64,000 bases of DNA. It comes from Rhizoclosmatium globosum (Eukaryota; Chytridiomycota; Chytridiomycetes; Chytridiales; Chytriomycetaceae). Below the pieces are notes generated by a model that was given only the letters and a program-made list of their open reading frames with translations, was not told the origin of the DNA and did not search any database. The stretch is from assembly GCA_002104985.1 (NCBI GenBank), contig MCGO01000066.1, positions 1-64,000 on the forward strand, read 5' to 3'. A program made the translations under genes and the position numbers. Of this stretch, positions 47,290 through 57,616 are shown piece after piece (positions within the stretch are counted from its first letter, which is position 1; each line of letters begins with the position of its first letter).

Positions 47290-47640
47290 AGGGGCTTCAT
47301 GAACGGACTGGATGAAAATTTGAAATTGGAGATGACGAAAGCCAATCAAATCCTTCAACACCATCAGCACAAATCAAGCATATTCTGAATATTTGGCAAA
47401 ATAATGATTGTGAGTTTTTTGGACTTTTCTTCCTATCCTCTTTTAAATTTTTTTCTCCTTTCCTCACCGTCTTTGTTGACTTCCAACTTTCCCCTTCATA
47501 GAACAACCCACAAGCGTGATTTGCTTTATATTAAGCCTATATGATCTACTGAAACGTTTGGAGCTGAATATGATTGATAAATGTGAATACATTGGGTTGA
47601 AGGGGTGAGGTATCAGTGATCGTTTCAGTTAGTTAATTTT
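47290..47640 (+). pseudogene. Family C remnant, right of the Helitron
   Basis: Resumes the alignment interrupted at 37120: gaaattggag around 47320 matches 11222, tttttctcctttcctc and ttgttgacttcc match 31070-31105 and 11320-11360, and an ATG-led MIDKCEYIG near 47570 matches the micro-exons at 11425 and 31192. Confidence 0.4.
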
Positions 47641-48425
47641 TCAACAGACACGATACTGCAAGAAACAATGACAAATTGGACATTTATGTACAGGGTGCTC
47701 AACAGTGAATCCATATCACATTCATACTGGTCACTGCTCCCAAACTTCTCAATCCCAGAATCGTCTTTATCAATGGAGTAGCGACGCGTATGAAGGTTGT
47801 GTTAGGCCTTTAAGCCGGCGACAGTGTGTTTCAAACAATACAACGGTTTGGTAAGTTATATCGGAGTGCTTCTGCACATATCAATAATCTTATTTTTAGA
47901 ATGGGCAGCTGTCGCCATCGAAAAGCTGCGCAAGAAAAGTTTAATTGCAATTCTGCTATCCGTGGTCAGAAAGTTACTATCTTGAGAATCACAATCAAAA
48001 TTCCTCCGCCATCATCAACACAATGACTGGGTCACTCATCTAATTAAACCTGGACTCAATCAACGCAGCCAGTGGGAGGAGATTGATGATACATGGCAAG
48101 GTATGTATTTTGAATGATGACCTTGTTGTTTGAGTAATCGAGTGTGCGCGTGTGAGTGAGAGTTAAAGTGGGTTGAAGTGAGCAGTGAGTCATCTTGGAT
48201 TAAATGGATGTGGAATGGGACGTGTCTCGGAGTGGGTGTAATGTAGGTAAAGCCTGTTTTTGTGGAATGAGTCATGTGATAAAGTTACTATTTGTTTGTC
48301 TTTGTATTTGCACCCTCAATCTATTGACAATTCTCACGCACAAAATTGTCAGCTCTGCCACAACAACAACAAAAAGCAAATTCATGCCTATTCATCTTTC
48401 CCCAAACCAGCCACACTTCCCAGCT
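47641..48425. other. Intergenic, no gene recognised
   Basis: Short frames only. The frame at 48260-48556 runs into the 139-bp array. Confidence 0.4.
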
Positions 48426-48429
48426 ACCT

Positions 48430-49857
48430 CCACGTCAAGGGCAGTGATTCTGAAGACACCACGCGATGGTCCGATGATGAGCCTGGGAATCCTGAAGACA
48501 CCACGCGATGGTCCGATGGAGAACCCTCGCAGCCACACCCCCTCCCTTTTATTTAATACCCTCTTCTAGCACATCAAGGGCAGTGATTCTGAAGACACCA
48601 CGCGATGGTCCGATGATGAGCCTGGGAATCCTGAAGACACCACGCGATGGTCCGATGGAGAACCCTCGCAGCCACACCCCCTCCCTTTTATTTAATACCC
48701 TCTTCTAGCACATCAAGGGCAGTGATTCTGAAGACACCACGCGATGGTCCGATGATGAGCCTGGGAATCCTGAAGACACCACGCGATGGTCCGATGGAGA
48801 ACCCTCGCAGCCACACCCCCTCCCTTTTATTTAATACCCTCTTCTAGCACATCAAGGGCAGTGATTCTGAAGACACCACGCGATGGTCCGATGATGAGCC
48901 TGGGAATCCTGAAGACACCACGCGATGGTCCGATGGAGAACCCTCGCAGCCACACCCCCTCCCTTTTATTTAATACCCTCTTCTAGCACATCAAGGGCAG
49001 TGATTCTGAAGACACCACGCGATGGTCCGATGATGAGCCTGGGAATCCTGAAGACACCACGCGATGGTCCGATGGAGAACCCTCGCAGCCACACCCCCTC
49101 CCTTTTATTTAATACCCTCTTCTAGCACATCAAGGGCAGTGATTCTGAAGACACCACGCGATGGTCCGATGATGAGCCTGGGAATCCTGAAGACACCACG
49201 CAATGGTCCGATGGAGAACCCTCGCAGCCACACCCCTCCCTTTTATTTAATACCCTCTTCTAGCACATCAAGGGCAGTGATTCTGAAGACACCACGCGAT
49301 GGTCCGATGATGAGCCTGGGAATCCTGAAGACACCACGCGATGGTCCGATGATGAGCCTGGGAATCCTGAAGACACCACGCGATGGTCCGATGGAGAACC
49401 CTCGCAGCCACACCCCCTCCCTTTTATTTAATACCCTCTTCTAGCACATCAAGGGCAGTGATTCTGAAGACACCACGCGATGGTCCGATGATGAGCCTGG
49501 GAATCCTGAAGACACCACGCGATGGTCCGATGGAGAACCCTCGCAGCCACACCCCCTCCCTTTTATTTAATACCCTCTTCTAGCACATCAAGGGCAGTGA
49601 TTCTGAAGACACCACGCGATGGTCCGATGATGAGCCTGGGAATCCTGAAGACACCACGCGATGTTCCGATGGAGAACCCTCGCAGCCACACCCCCTCCCT
49701 TTTATTTAATACCCTCTTCTAGCACATCAAGGGCAGTGATTCTGAAGACACCACGCGATGGTCCGATGATGAGCCTGGGAATCCTGAAGACACCACGCGA
49801 TGGTCCGATGGAGAACCCTCGCAGCCACACCCCCTCCCTTTTATTTAATACCCTCTA
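48430..49857 (+). repeat. 139-bp tandem satellite array, ten units, nested
   Basis: Units of 139 bp start at about 48430, 48569, 48708, 48847, 48986, 49125, 49263, 49444, 49583 and 49722, each with tctagcacatcaagggcag. Inside each unit a roughly 42-bp motif (gaagacaccacgcgatggtc cgatg...) occurs twice; the unit starting at 49263 has three, making it 181 bp. Very few substitutions (for example gcaatgg at 49200, gatgttcc at 49662) indicate recent expansion. Confidence 0.95.
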
Positions 49858-50668
49858 TGACTTTGGGACGCTATTTAAAGACGTTCAGTACTTTGAGGGA
49901 CCTGTAGGTTGTAAATTGAGTAACTGCGAGCGGCGAGGGAAGAAGAAAGCAAACCAACTCACCAACACGAACTCTTCGACTCCCCGTTCAAACTCCGCTT
50001 ATGAGTTCAGTACATTAATCACCATCCATCGGTACATCTCAACACTCCGTCCCTTCCCAAACACCACTAGCCTTCAGACGATTCCTTCTTCTGCACGGAT
50101 ATCCGCCATCTTTTTGTCGAGGTCTTGCTTTTGAGTAGAGATATCCGATTGTATGCGCACGAATTCGGTTCAGGTGTGGATATAGGTGTGGTTTGGGAAA
50201 TGGGGGAGTCAAGAGTAGATGCGTCGTTTGGGAGTGTGGTTTGGGGGTTTTTTGTGGATATGTTGTCGACTATGACGGAGACGTGAAGGGTCTTGTTCGT
50301 GGCAATTTGGGTTATGAGTATTGTTTTGTGGAGGGAGAAACCCAATACGTTTACGTGCAAGGGCATATAGAACAGGCTCGATTGGTTTGGTGCTGCTTCA
50401 GGAGTGCCGTCAATTTCTGATGTTTGTGGGAAGGAAACAATGAAGGGAGCGTCGATACTGATGCGACTTGGAGGAGCTGTTTTTGATGAATGTGACTGCA
50501 GTGATTTCGAAAGTGTTTTGAGGTTGCTTGCAGATGAATGGGTCGTTGACGTTGGTGTTTGATGATGTGCAATTGAAGGGGGGACTGTAACTGAGATTGG
50601 TAAGGTTCGGGTTTCCTGTTTGCGTTCAGTACATTTCCCAAAACAAATACAAAGAGCTCACCTTGATT

Positions 50669-51770
50669 TTAAGGTACAGGTTGTATAAAAGAGTTCAAAC
50701 TAACTTGTCCATGATATACGCGTGTGCTGAAGCAGTGAATCAATATTCGTTGGATCGTGTCCTCATCTTGATCCAAGACGACCGTGCCATATATACTTTC
50801 TGCACATGACTCCGACCGCGAAACCGAGTACTGAACCTCAGCCAATGCCACATCTACCTTCGCCTTCAACACCAGCAACCGCAACCTTCTCCTTTTTCCT
50901 CTTCTTCTTGTTTTTTGTCTTCCTTTCCCCTGCAGCCACTCCGACGTCAAGACTTCCAACATCATCAACCTCCGACCCATGATCTGTCATCGCAACTTCC
51001 CTCCTCTCCGTCACTTTAAACTAACGTCGTAGAACTTCCAGCGTTTGTTTCAGTAGGCAAAGAAATTGGAGCATCTTTTCCAGCATTTGTGAACGACTGA
51101 TAGGAAAGCTGGTCCGCAAGAACGCGTAGAATATTTGCGCCAAAGTCAGCGACAGAAATCAACGGAATATGCGATAGATGAAAGGGTTTGATGTCTGGAA
51201 AGAATGATTGTTTGCGGAAGTAAGAAGAAGTTGTAGATGTAGATGTGTAGGTTGAGGTAAATGTCAAAATTGAATTCCAGTTGACGCTGTTGATTTGATT
51301 TACTTGCTTGAGTTTGCGCGACGGTTGAAGTTGAAGTAGTATGCGCAACAGCCTCATACCGAAGAGGGCAGAGTTCCGAGCGCATAAACACGTCGGTTTC
51401 GTTGCGTGGAATAGTAGATGGTCGAGGATCGGATATTGCAGCACCAGGACAGGCGGATGTAGTTTGAGGTGGATTTGTTGGGAATAACGAAGTAGCGAAC
51501 GAAGGGCTCCACGGAAACTTTGGAGGTAGCGCTGACGACGAGTACTCTGGCTCATCGTCCAAGGCTTTACAGCAGACGTTTGCACACCTTTTGCCCGGGG
51601 TGTCGCTGCGTCAAAGTCGTCTGGTTTGTCTGGTTTGTGGATTGGGTCGAGTTGTTCAGAGACTCCGCGAGAAGGAGGGCGTTGAAGTCTTCAGTCTTTG
51701 GTTGATTGTAGGTTGGTGGTGTTGTTGTTGTTTTTGTTGAGGGATTGAGGGAAGGGGAAGAGACAGCGAC
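50669..51770 (-). pseudogene. Family A pseudogene, copy A4
   Basis: Contains FAT-like SLFPTNPPQTTSACPGAA and VFMRSELCPLRYEAV in one frame, then TSVADFG...LRVLADQL in another and the C-terminal part with EVQYSVSRSESCAESIYG through SLNSFIQPVP to the stop at 50669. It preserves codons that are stops in A1, A2 and A3, but has its own frame changes and deletions. Useful as an outgroup for dating the lesions. Confidence 0.45.
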
Positions 51771-51890
51771 TCGGACAAAAGGGCTGGCCTGCTCACACCA
51801 ATAACACCTTGAACTCTTCTCTGCTGACGAAAATCAGTTAGATACATATTAAAAAAGCGAAATTGTTCAAATGAAAGCAAAAGTGAAGGG

Positions 51891-52109
51891 TTGAATGCTC
51901 CAGCTTCGTTTTGTTGGCAAGGAGAGTTGCCCACGAAGCCATCAATCAACCGATTCAGACCATCCTCCATATACATTGCATTTAAGGGAAATATGGATTG
52001 CCGTGTGCTCACATTCTATAACGATTTCACGATTTCGAGTTGTGCGACGCCAACAGAGAGAGCTTTCAAGTATTTAATCCTGGAACAAGACGACTTTTGC
52101 GCAACTTAA
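51891..52109 (+). other. Small conserved open frame, copy 3
   Basis: Third copy of the frame at 8571-8825. Confidence 0.25.
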
Positions 52110-52113
52110 AAGC

Positions 52114-52621
52114 TTATGATATTGGTACATTGGAGCTTCGCGTAACGATAGAAGAAAGGAGGAAGAAGAATTGTAGAGTACTAGAGAGAGAAGTACTGAA
52201 GAGGGGCAATTGGCATGCTGGAGAGGGGTCTCTTATATATGGCCAGTTTCGAAATGTAGGGTCTTCTAAGGAGTGGAAGTATTGGTTAGACAGGTGAGTG
52301 AGGAGATACTCCGAGAGAGGCGGGGAGAGCTCAGAGTGCTTTGCATCAGTACCCTTCAAGAGAGCCAAACACGCGAGAAGGGTTCTCCAGTCAAGAGATC
52401 TTTTCTAAGAAGCACGGACGAACGGAATCAAGAATCTGGTTACCTTCACTGTGTCTCGAATTGTGTTTGACAGCCAGATTGCACATGACCAAGGTGGGCA
52501 TTGGTTCGAAGGGACTTGCTGAATTCACATTGGCGGTAAGACTGTATGTCCGTGGTGGGTTGTGAAGGTGGTGGCAGTTGCGATAGTGTGGATTATGTTT
52601 GTTTCGTTGAAACCTTTCCAA
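52114..52621 (-). pseudogene. Family B remnant, copy B3
   Basis: Shares LLKGTDAKHSELSPPLSEYLL with the other copies but lacks the sequence after THLSNQYFHSLE, where about 200 bp present in copies 1 and 2 is missing. Confidence 0.35.
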
Positions 52622-53300
52622 GAAGCACCCACACGAAAAGATGTAATCGAAATGATGTACTGTCCAATAATTATAAGAGTAATTCTTTCGTTCATTTATC
52701 TGTTATCCTTCTTCTCATCGTGTAGTCCCTTAACTCATTCGTTTAATTCATTCAAACGCATTACATACGTTAATTTCTTTTGAAGGGAATATTCGTGAAT
52801 TAATCGAATGAAAGGCAAGGAAGAAAGCGACACTCACTCACCCTCGCGGAACTACCAGCCAAACTACACCCACCAGAGCGACAACCCTAATTACTATACC
52901 AGAATGCATTCAGCCAGTTGAGGGACACAGACACGTGAGTCTCCTTCATAAGCATCCAGTCATCTGCCTACAACTCTCTCATTCCGCGATTCCGAACCCT
53001 CCTTTCACTGCATTCTACTCACTAATATCAAGAAACGCGCAACACTAATCAATTAAAGCCAGGAAGTTTCCAGTGAATACTGAGCAGTTTCACGGAATAA
53101 TCGCATGACCGCCATCTTTCAGTCACCTTTTACACCACCCGTTCTCCATGAAACGTTGGGGAATTGGCTTGTATTAGCTGTCTTCAGAGGTTTGACGCAG
53201 ATGCCGGCAAATCATGTGATGGTTCGGCATTCTCCTTCATTCCTCCTCCGACTCCGTTAATGCCAAACCTTTGCAACAACACGTCAATAAGGTCGAAATT

Positions 53301-54176
53301 CTCAGAGGCATTATTACTGATGGATGAACCCGCCAAATATTTGTTGCAACGGACACCGAAGAGATGTACGACACATATAATGGTTGATGCCTGTGAGTGA
53401 TGATTCTTTGTGAACGACGTTTTATTTGCTGCAAGACTGCGAGTATTTGTTGAATGCTTGAGTTTGAAGGGGTGAACGTGGATATTGTGCAAAACGAGGA
53501 GCGATGTGAGGTTGCTTGAGGGCGCAGGAAGGCTGAGCGTCTAGTGAGGAGAGAGAATTCTGTCGAGTTGGCTCGCCAAAAGTTCAATTACAAATGATCA
53601 GTGGAATGCCTGTTTGTTGGGTAGGAGAAGTCAGACACAGGTGGAGTTTGCGAACTTGAGTCATGGCGGGAGTCATTGAGTCCCTTTTCTGTTGGTTATC
53701 CATAGCAGCCATTCAATCAATGATGTAGCAGATTTGAGTAGATTGATTGAAACACTTTTTGGACTCGTCTTTGTTCAATGAAAACAGTCCCAAAAGCATG
53801 CCACAACGGTTGCCATCCAGACATGCGTCAAGAGATTACTATCACTGTGACTAGCAAACAGTTTTGTATCCAAGATTGATGGACGACAATGGTGCCAGTG
53901 CGAATAATATCATCGAACGAAATGAATCAAATGAAGCCACCGCAATCGTTCTGATGTTGCTCAATGTCAATTGTCTCTCCACTGATTGCCGTTCGAATGA
54001 AAATATGTAGATTATCAATACATTCTGATTCTCTGAGGCGAAAGCCGTATCTGCAAGGGAGGGTCGAAATCGACACAGGGCTCTTATCGCGGCTTTCTGA
54101 TTCAAAGTCTGATTCGACATTGTTCGCTGAAGTCTCTTCATATTTGTTTGAATTCGAAGTACCGGCAATCATTGAA
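53301..54176. other. Intergenic upstream of long-tailed RRM gene
   Basis: Frames on both strands (53184-53492 minus, 53927-54172 minus, 53964-54239 plus) are unsupported. The minus frame with SNKYEETSANNVESDFESES has protein-like composition and could be a small gene, but no splice partner was found. Confidence 0.35.
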
Positions 54177-56635
54177 ATGTCTTGTTCAGCCTTTCGGGTG
54201 TGGTTGCTTCAGCAGGAATCATTCGATGAGCGTCGTTAAAGCCGCTGAATGCATACATCTCTTCGAAAGTGTTGGCTCATTCAAAGAAGGTTCCTCAGTG
54301 GCTTGACGAGATGTCCAAATCGGCGATAGAACCCTTGACGCTAGAATTCACCTCCTCGAAAATATACTCGGCGTTGGGCCGTTGGATTTGTGAAGTCAAC
54401 AAAAGGCCAATTGAAGTGGAAAAACACGAAACTATTTCTGTTGAAAACCTCGAAAAGTGCGCAGTTGATTCACTTTATTCTTCCGACGTCTCTTCCTCAT
54501 TCATATTCTCAGATGATTCGCAAGCTTCACACTGGTCAAGACGTTAAAGCCCCGCAACTTGGAAATCGCACTTACAAGGATCCATATGCGACGCGTGTTC
54601 TCTTTGTTGGCAGCCTCTCTCAAACCGTTGACTCTCGAGGACTGTGGGACATCTTTAGCTCAGTGGGAGAAGTTGTTTATGCCAATGTTCCGAGTCGTAA
54701 GGCCAAGTTTGGAATTGTAGCCATGGCGTCACGGACCGAAGCAGCTGCCGCGATTGGTATAACCTCGTTTGACAGCATAATGTGTATCTAATAGCAAACG
54801 TCAGCAAAACTCAACCTTCAATTGATTGAAGGCGTCCATATGGAAGTCTGCGAAGACCGGAGCTTCATGCAGGAAACCTTCCCAACTGTTGTTAGTATTC
54901 TTTCTAAGTTTTATTTGAGTTTGAGTTGAACACGATATCATCCAAGGTATCACTGCCATCTGTTGCAGCTACGTCCACCGCCACTGAGAACACGAACGCT
55001 GTCAGTGCAAGCTCTTCAACAAATCAGAGCCTCGTTATTGAAATCAAAAACATTGCGCGATCAGCAAAATGGCAGGACCTCAACAATCTTTTCTCCGAGG
55101 CTGGAAAAGTAACTCGTGTGGACATTGAGACTGACAGCCAGGGTCGCTCAAAGGGGTTTGGAATGATAACAATGAATGCTTACGAGGATGTAGAAACAGC
55201 AATCGGTAAGTGTTAAGTTTTTATCGGTGATAGTACTCATGCAACATTAGTAATGTATGACGGGTTTATCTGGAATGGTCGGCGACTTGAGCTGTGTGTT
55301 GCGACTGTAAGTCTCGACATTTTTTTATTTATGGCTCATCATTAATTCTAATTAGCCTTCCCTGAACCCTGTGGATCCTGTCGATCCAGTCGATCCAGTC
55401 GATCATGCCGATCCTGTTCAGTCTGCAGACCCTGTGGAGTCTGTTGAACTTGTCGAACGGTCGAGCTTGTCAAGCAAGCTATGCCTATGGAACTTACCAA
55501 ACGCGTTGAAACTGTGAAGCCTGTTAAGCCTACCGAGCCTACCGAGCCTACCGAGCCTGCCGAGACTATTGAGCCTATTGAGCTTGTCCATTCCATTCAA
55601 CCTTCCGCCTCTAATGTGCCTGCTGAGTGTGCCGACACTACCGAGTCCATCAAACTTGTCAAACAGATCAAATGTGTTGACTCCACAGAGGCTGTTCAGT
55701 CTATCAAGCCTGTAGAGCTTGGCCCTGTAAAATCTGCTCAGTCTGTCAGGGCCTTCACTTCAGTTGTGCGAGTTGAGCCAGCCCAACCTGTGGATTCTGA
55801 TGAACTAGTTGATCCTGTCGAATCTATGGAAGCTGTTGATACTGTTGCACTTGGTCCGCATATGGAGTCTATTGAGTGTTTCGAATCTCTCCAATCCATG
55901 GTGCTTGTTGAGTGTATCAAGGATGTTACCTCTGGTAGGGTTGTTGCACGTGAGAAGTCTATTGAGTCTGTGGAAACTGTCGATACTGTCAAGTTTGTTG
56001 ACTCTACAGATCCTGTTGATTTTGTCAAGTCTGTTGAATCTGGATCTATCAAACCTGTCCAGTTTGTTGGAGCAGTTGATTCTGTTGTACTTGTTGACTA
56101 TGTTGAGTCCGTTGAATTTGTCAAGTCTGTCAAATCAATGGAACCTGTTAACTCTGATGACTCTGTTGCGCCTGTCCAGTTTGTGAGACCCGTTGACGTT
56201 GGTGTCCTTTCTGTCCGTATTGAGCCCACTATAGCTGCCCATTCTATTGAATCTGTGGTTTTTGTTGAATGCATCAAGCCTGTCAAGTCCATGGATTCTC
56301 TTGAAAGTCTTAAATCTGTAAAGCTCGCTGACTTTGAATCTTTGGTGTCTGCTGAACTTATGGAGTTTGTCAAGCCGGTCGGGCCTGTTGTACAAGTTAA
56401 GGCAGTGGAGTCCCATGAAATTCTCAAACATACCAAACCGGTCCAATCTGTCCAAGAGATTAAATATTTACCAGCCAATAGCGCAACAGTTATCAAGAAA
56501 GGCGAACACTACACGGGAGCTGCAAACCAAAACATTAAACTTGTCTCTTTGGAGAAGTTTCAGTCAGAGGTGACGGATCTGGATTTTGAACAGTTGGAGG
56601 CACAGTTGCGTGAGCAAAAACAAAGAACTAGTTAA
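54177..56635 (+). CDS. Two-RRM protein with long valine/acidic repeat tail
   Basis: Exons 54177-54234, 54270-54463, 54513-54756, 54805-54890, 54947-55205, 55251-55306 and 55356-56635; introns 35, 49, 48, 56, 45 and 49 nt, all in phase. RRM1 (about residues 107-185) has RNP2 VLFVGSL and RNP1-like AKFGIVAM. RRM2 (about 222-297) has LVIEIKNI and RSKGFGMITM. The tail from residue 300 is a tripeptide-like repeat of V or I with E/D/K and S/P/L (VDPVDPVDPV, PTEPTEPTEP) ending in a helical LEQLEAQLREQ-like segment. A one-base deficit near 55451-55462 breaks the tail frame: without it the protein stops at 55517 (352 residues); with it restored it would reach TAG-less TAA at 56633 (725 residues). AATAAA follows at 56652. 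The first two exons are less certain than the rest. Confidence 0.7.
55360..56420 (+). repeat. Coding 9-bp-period repeat
   Basis: Degenerate nonamers of the type (t/c)ctgt(t/c)ga(n) repeat over about 1 kb in the RRM gene tail. Most changes keep the V/I position and a charged neighbour, indicating selection on the peptide. Confidence 0.7.
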
Positions 56636-56651
56636 ACTTAATGTTTGATGA

Positions 56652-56657
56652 AATAAA
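56652..56657 (+). terminator. Poly(A) signal AATAAA
   Basis: AATAAA 17 bases after the stop of the long-tailed RRM gene. Confidence 0.5.
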
Positions 56658-56888
56658 GTTGTTCCTGAGAGATGAACTTCACAAAATGAACAACACATAA
56701 TTCCAAGATTGGGAGTAAAGTGAACGTAAGACTATTCTCCAAAAGTACCTCCAATTTGTATCAAACAAGACAGGATCGATTGCGGGATTTGTCACAAAAA
56801 GAAGATTCCAAACAACCAAGCATTCATCAAACCACAACTCACCGCATTGTATTCCACATGCAATCAACAATGCTGAACTTTACATACC

Positions 56889-57565
56889 AACGTAATTTTA
56901 TATATTATGATGCTCTTGGTTCACTAAAAATCGCGCTATTCAGCATCCACAATACGTTTGCCATTCCTCGTTCAACTCGTCAAACTCGCAACAATGTCTC
57001 CATACCGGATGTATCTATTCCCACATACAAACGTAATTTTATATATTATGATGCTCTTGGTTCACTAAAAATCGGCTATTCAGCATCCACAATACGTTTG
57101 CCATTCCTCGTTCAACTCGTCAAACTCGCAACAATGTCTCCATACCGGATGTATCTATTCCCACATACAAACGTAATTTTATATATTATGATGCTCTTGG
57201 TTCACTAAAAATCGCGCTATTCAGCATCCACAATACGTTTGCCATTCCTCGTTCAACTCGTCAAACTCGCAACAATGTCTCCATACCGGATGTATCTATT
57301 CCCACATACAAACGTAATTTTATATATTATGATGCTCTTGGTTCACTAAAAATCGCGCTATTCAGCATCCACAATACGTTTGCCATTCCTCGTTCAACTC
57401 GTCAAACTCGCAACAATGTCTCCATACCGGATGTATCTATTCCCACATACAAACGTAATTTTATATATTATGATGCTCTTGGTTCACTAAAAATCGCGCT
57501 ATTCAGCATCCACAATACGTTTGCCATTCCTCGTTCAACTCGTCAAACTCGCAACAATGTCTCCA
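56889..57565. repeat. 141-bp tandem satellite array, about 4.8 units
   Basis: The unit begins cgtaattttatatattatga and contains gctcttggttcactaaaaat and caatacgtttgccattcctc; starts at about 56890, 57031, 57171, 57312 and 57453. Units are essentially identical apart from tcggctatt/tcgcgctatt. It starts about 250 bp downstream of the RRM gene. Confidence 0.95.
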
Positions 57566-57616
57566 ACACAAAAAGGCTTGACCCGACACTTTAATAATTG
57601 ATGATTCCCAGCAGTT

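Larger units (their letters stand above)
49858..53300. repeat. Partial third copy of duplicated families
   Basis: In order: one ~160-bp unit (49858-50030), a segment matching 18126-18760 (50031-50700), family A copy A4 (50669-51770), the small conserved frame (51891-52109), family B copy B3 (52114-52621) and a stretch matching 9561-10400 (52600-53300). Polymerase, RRM gene and 145-bp array are absent. Confidence 0.8.

Noticed and set aside
48430..49857. CRISPR array
   Set aside because: Units are contiguous 139-bp repeats without unique spacers, in a genome with spliceosomal introns.
55481..56635. Val/acidic frame as an independent 384-codon gene starting at ATG 55481
   Set aside because: It is the continuation of the RRM gene's last exon after a one-base break; the repeat pattern begins upstream of that ATG.
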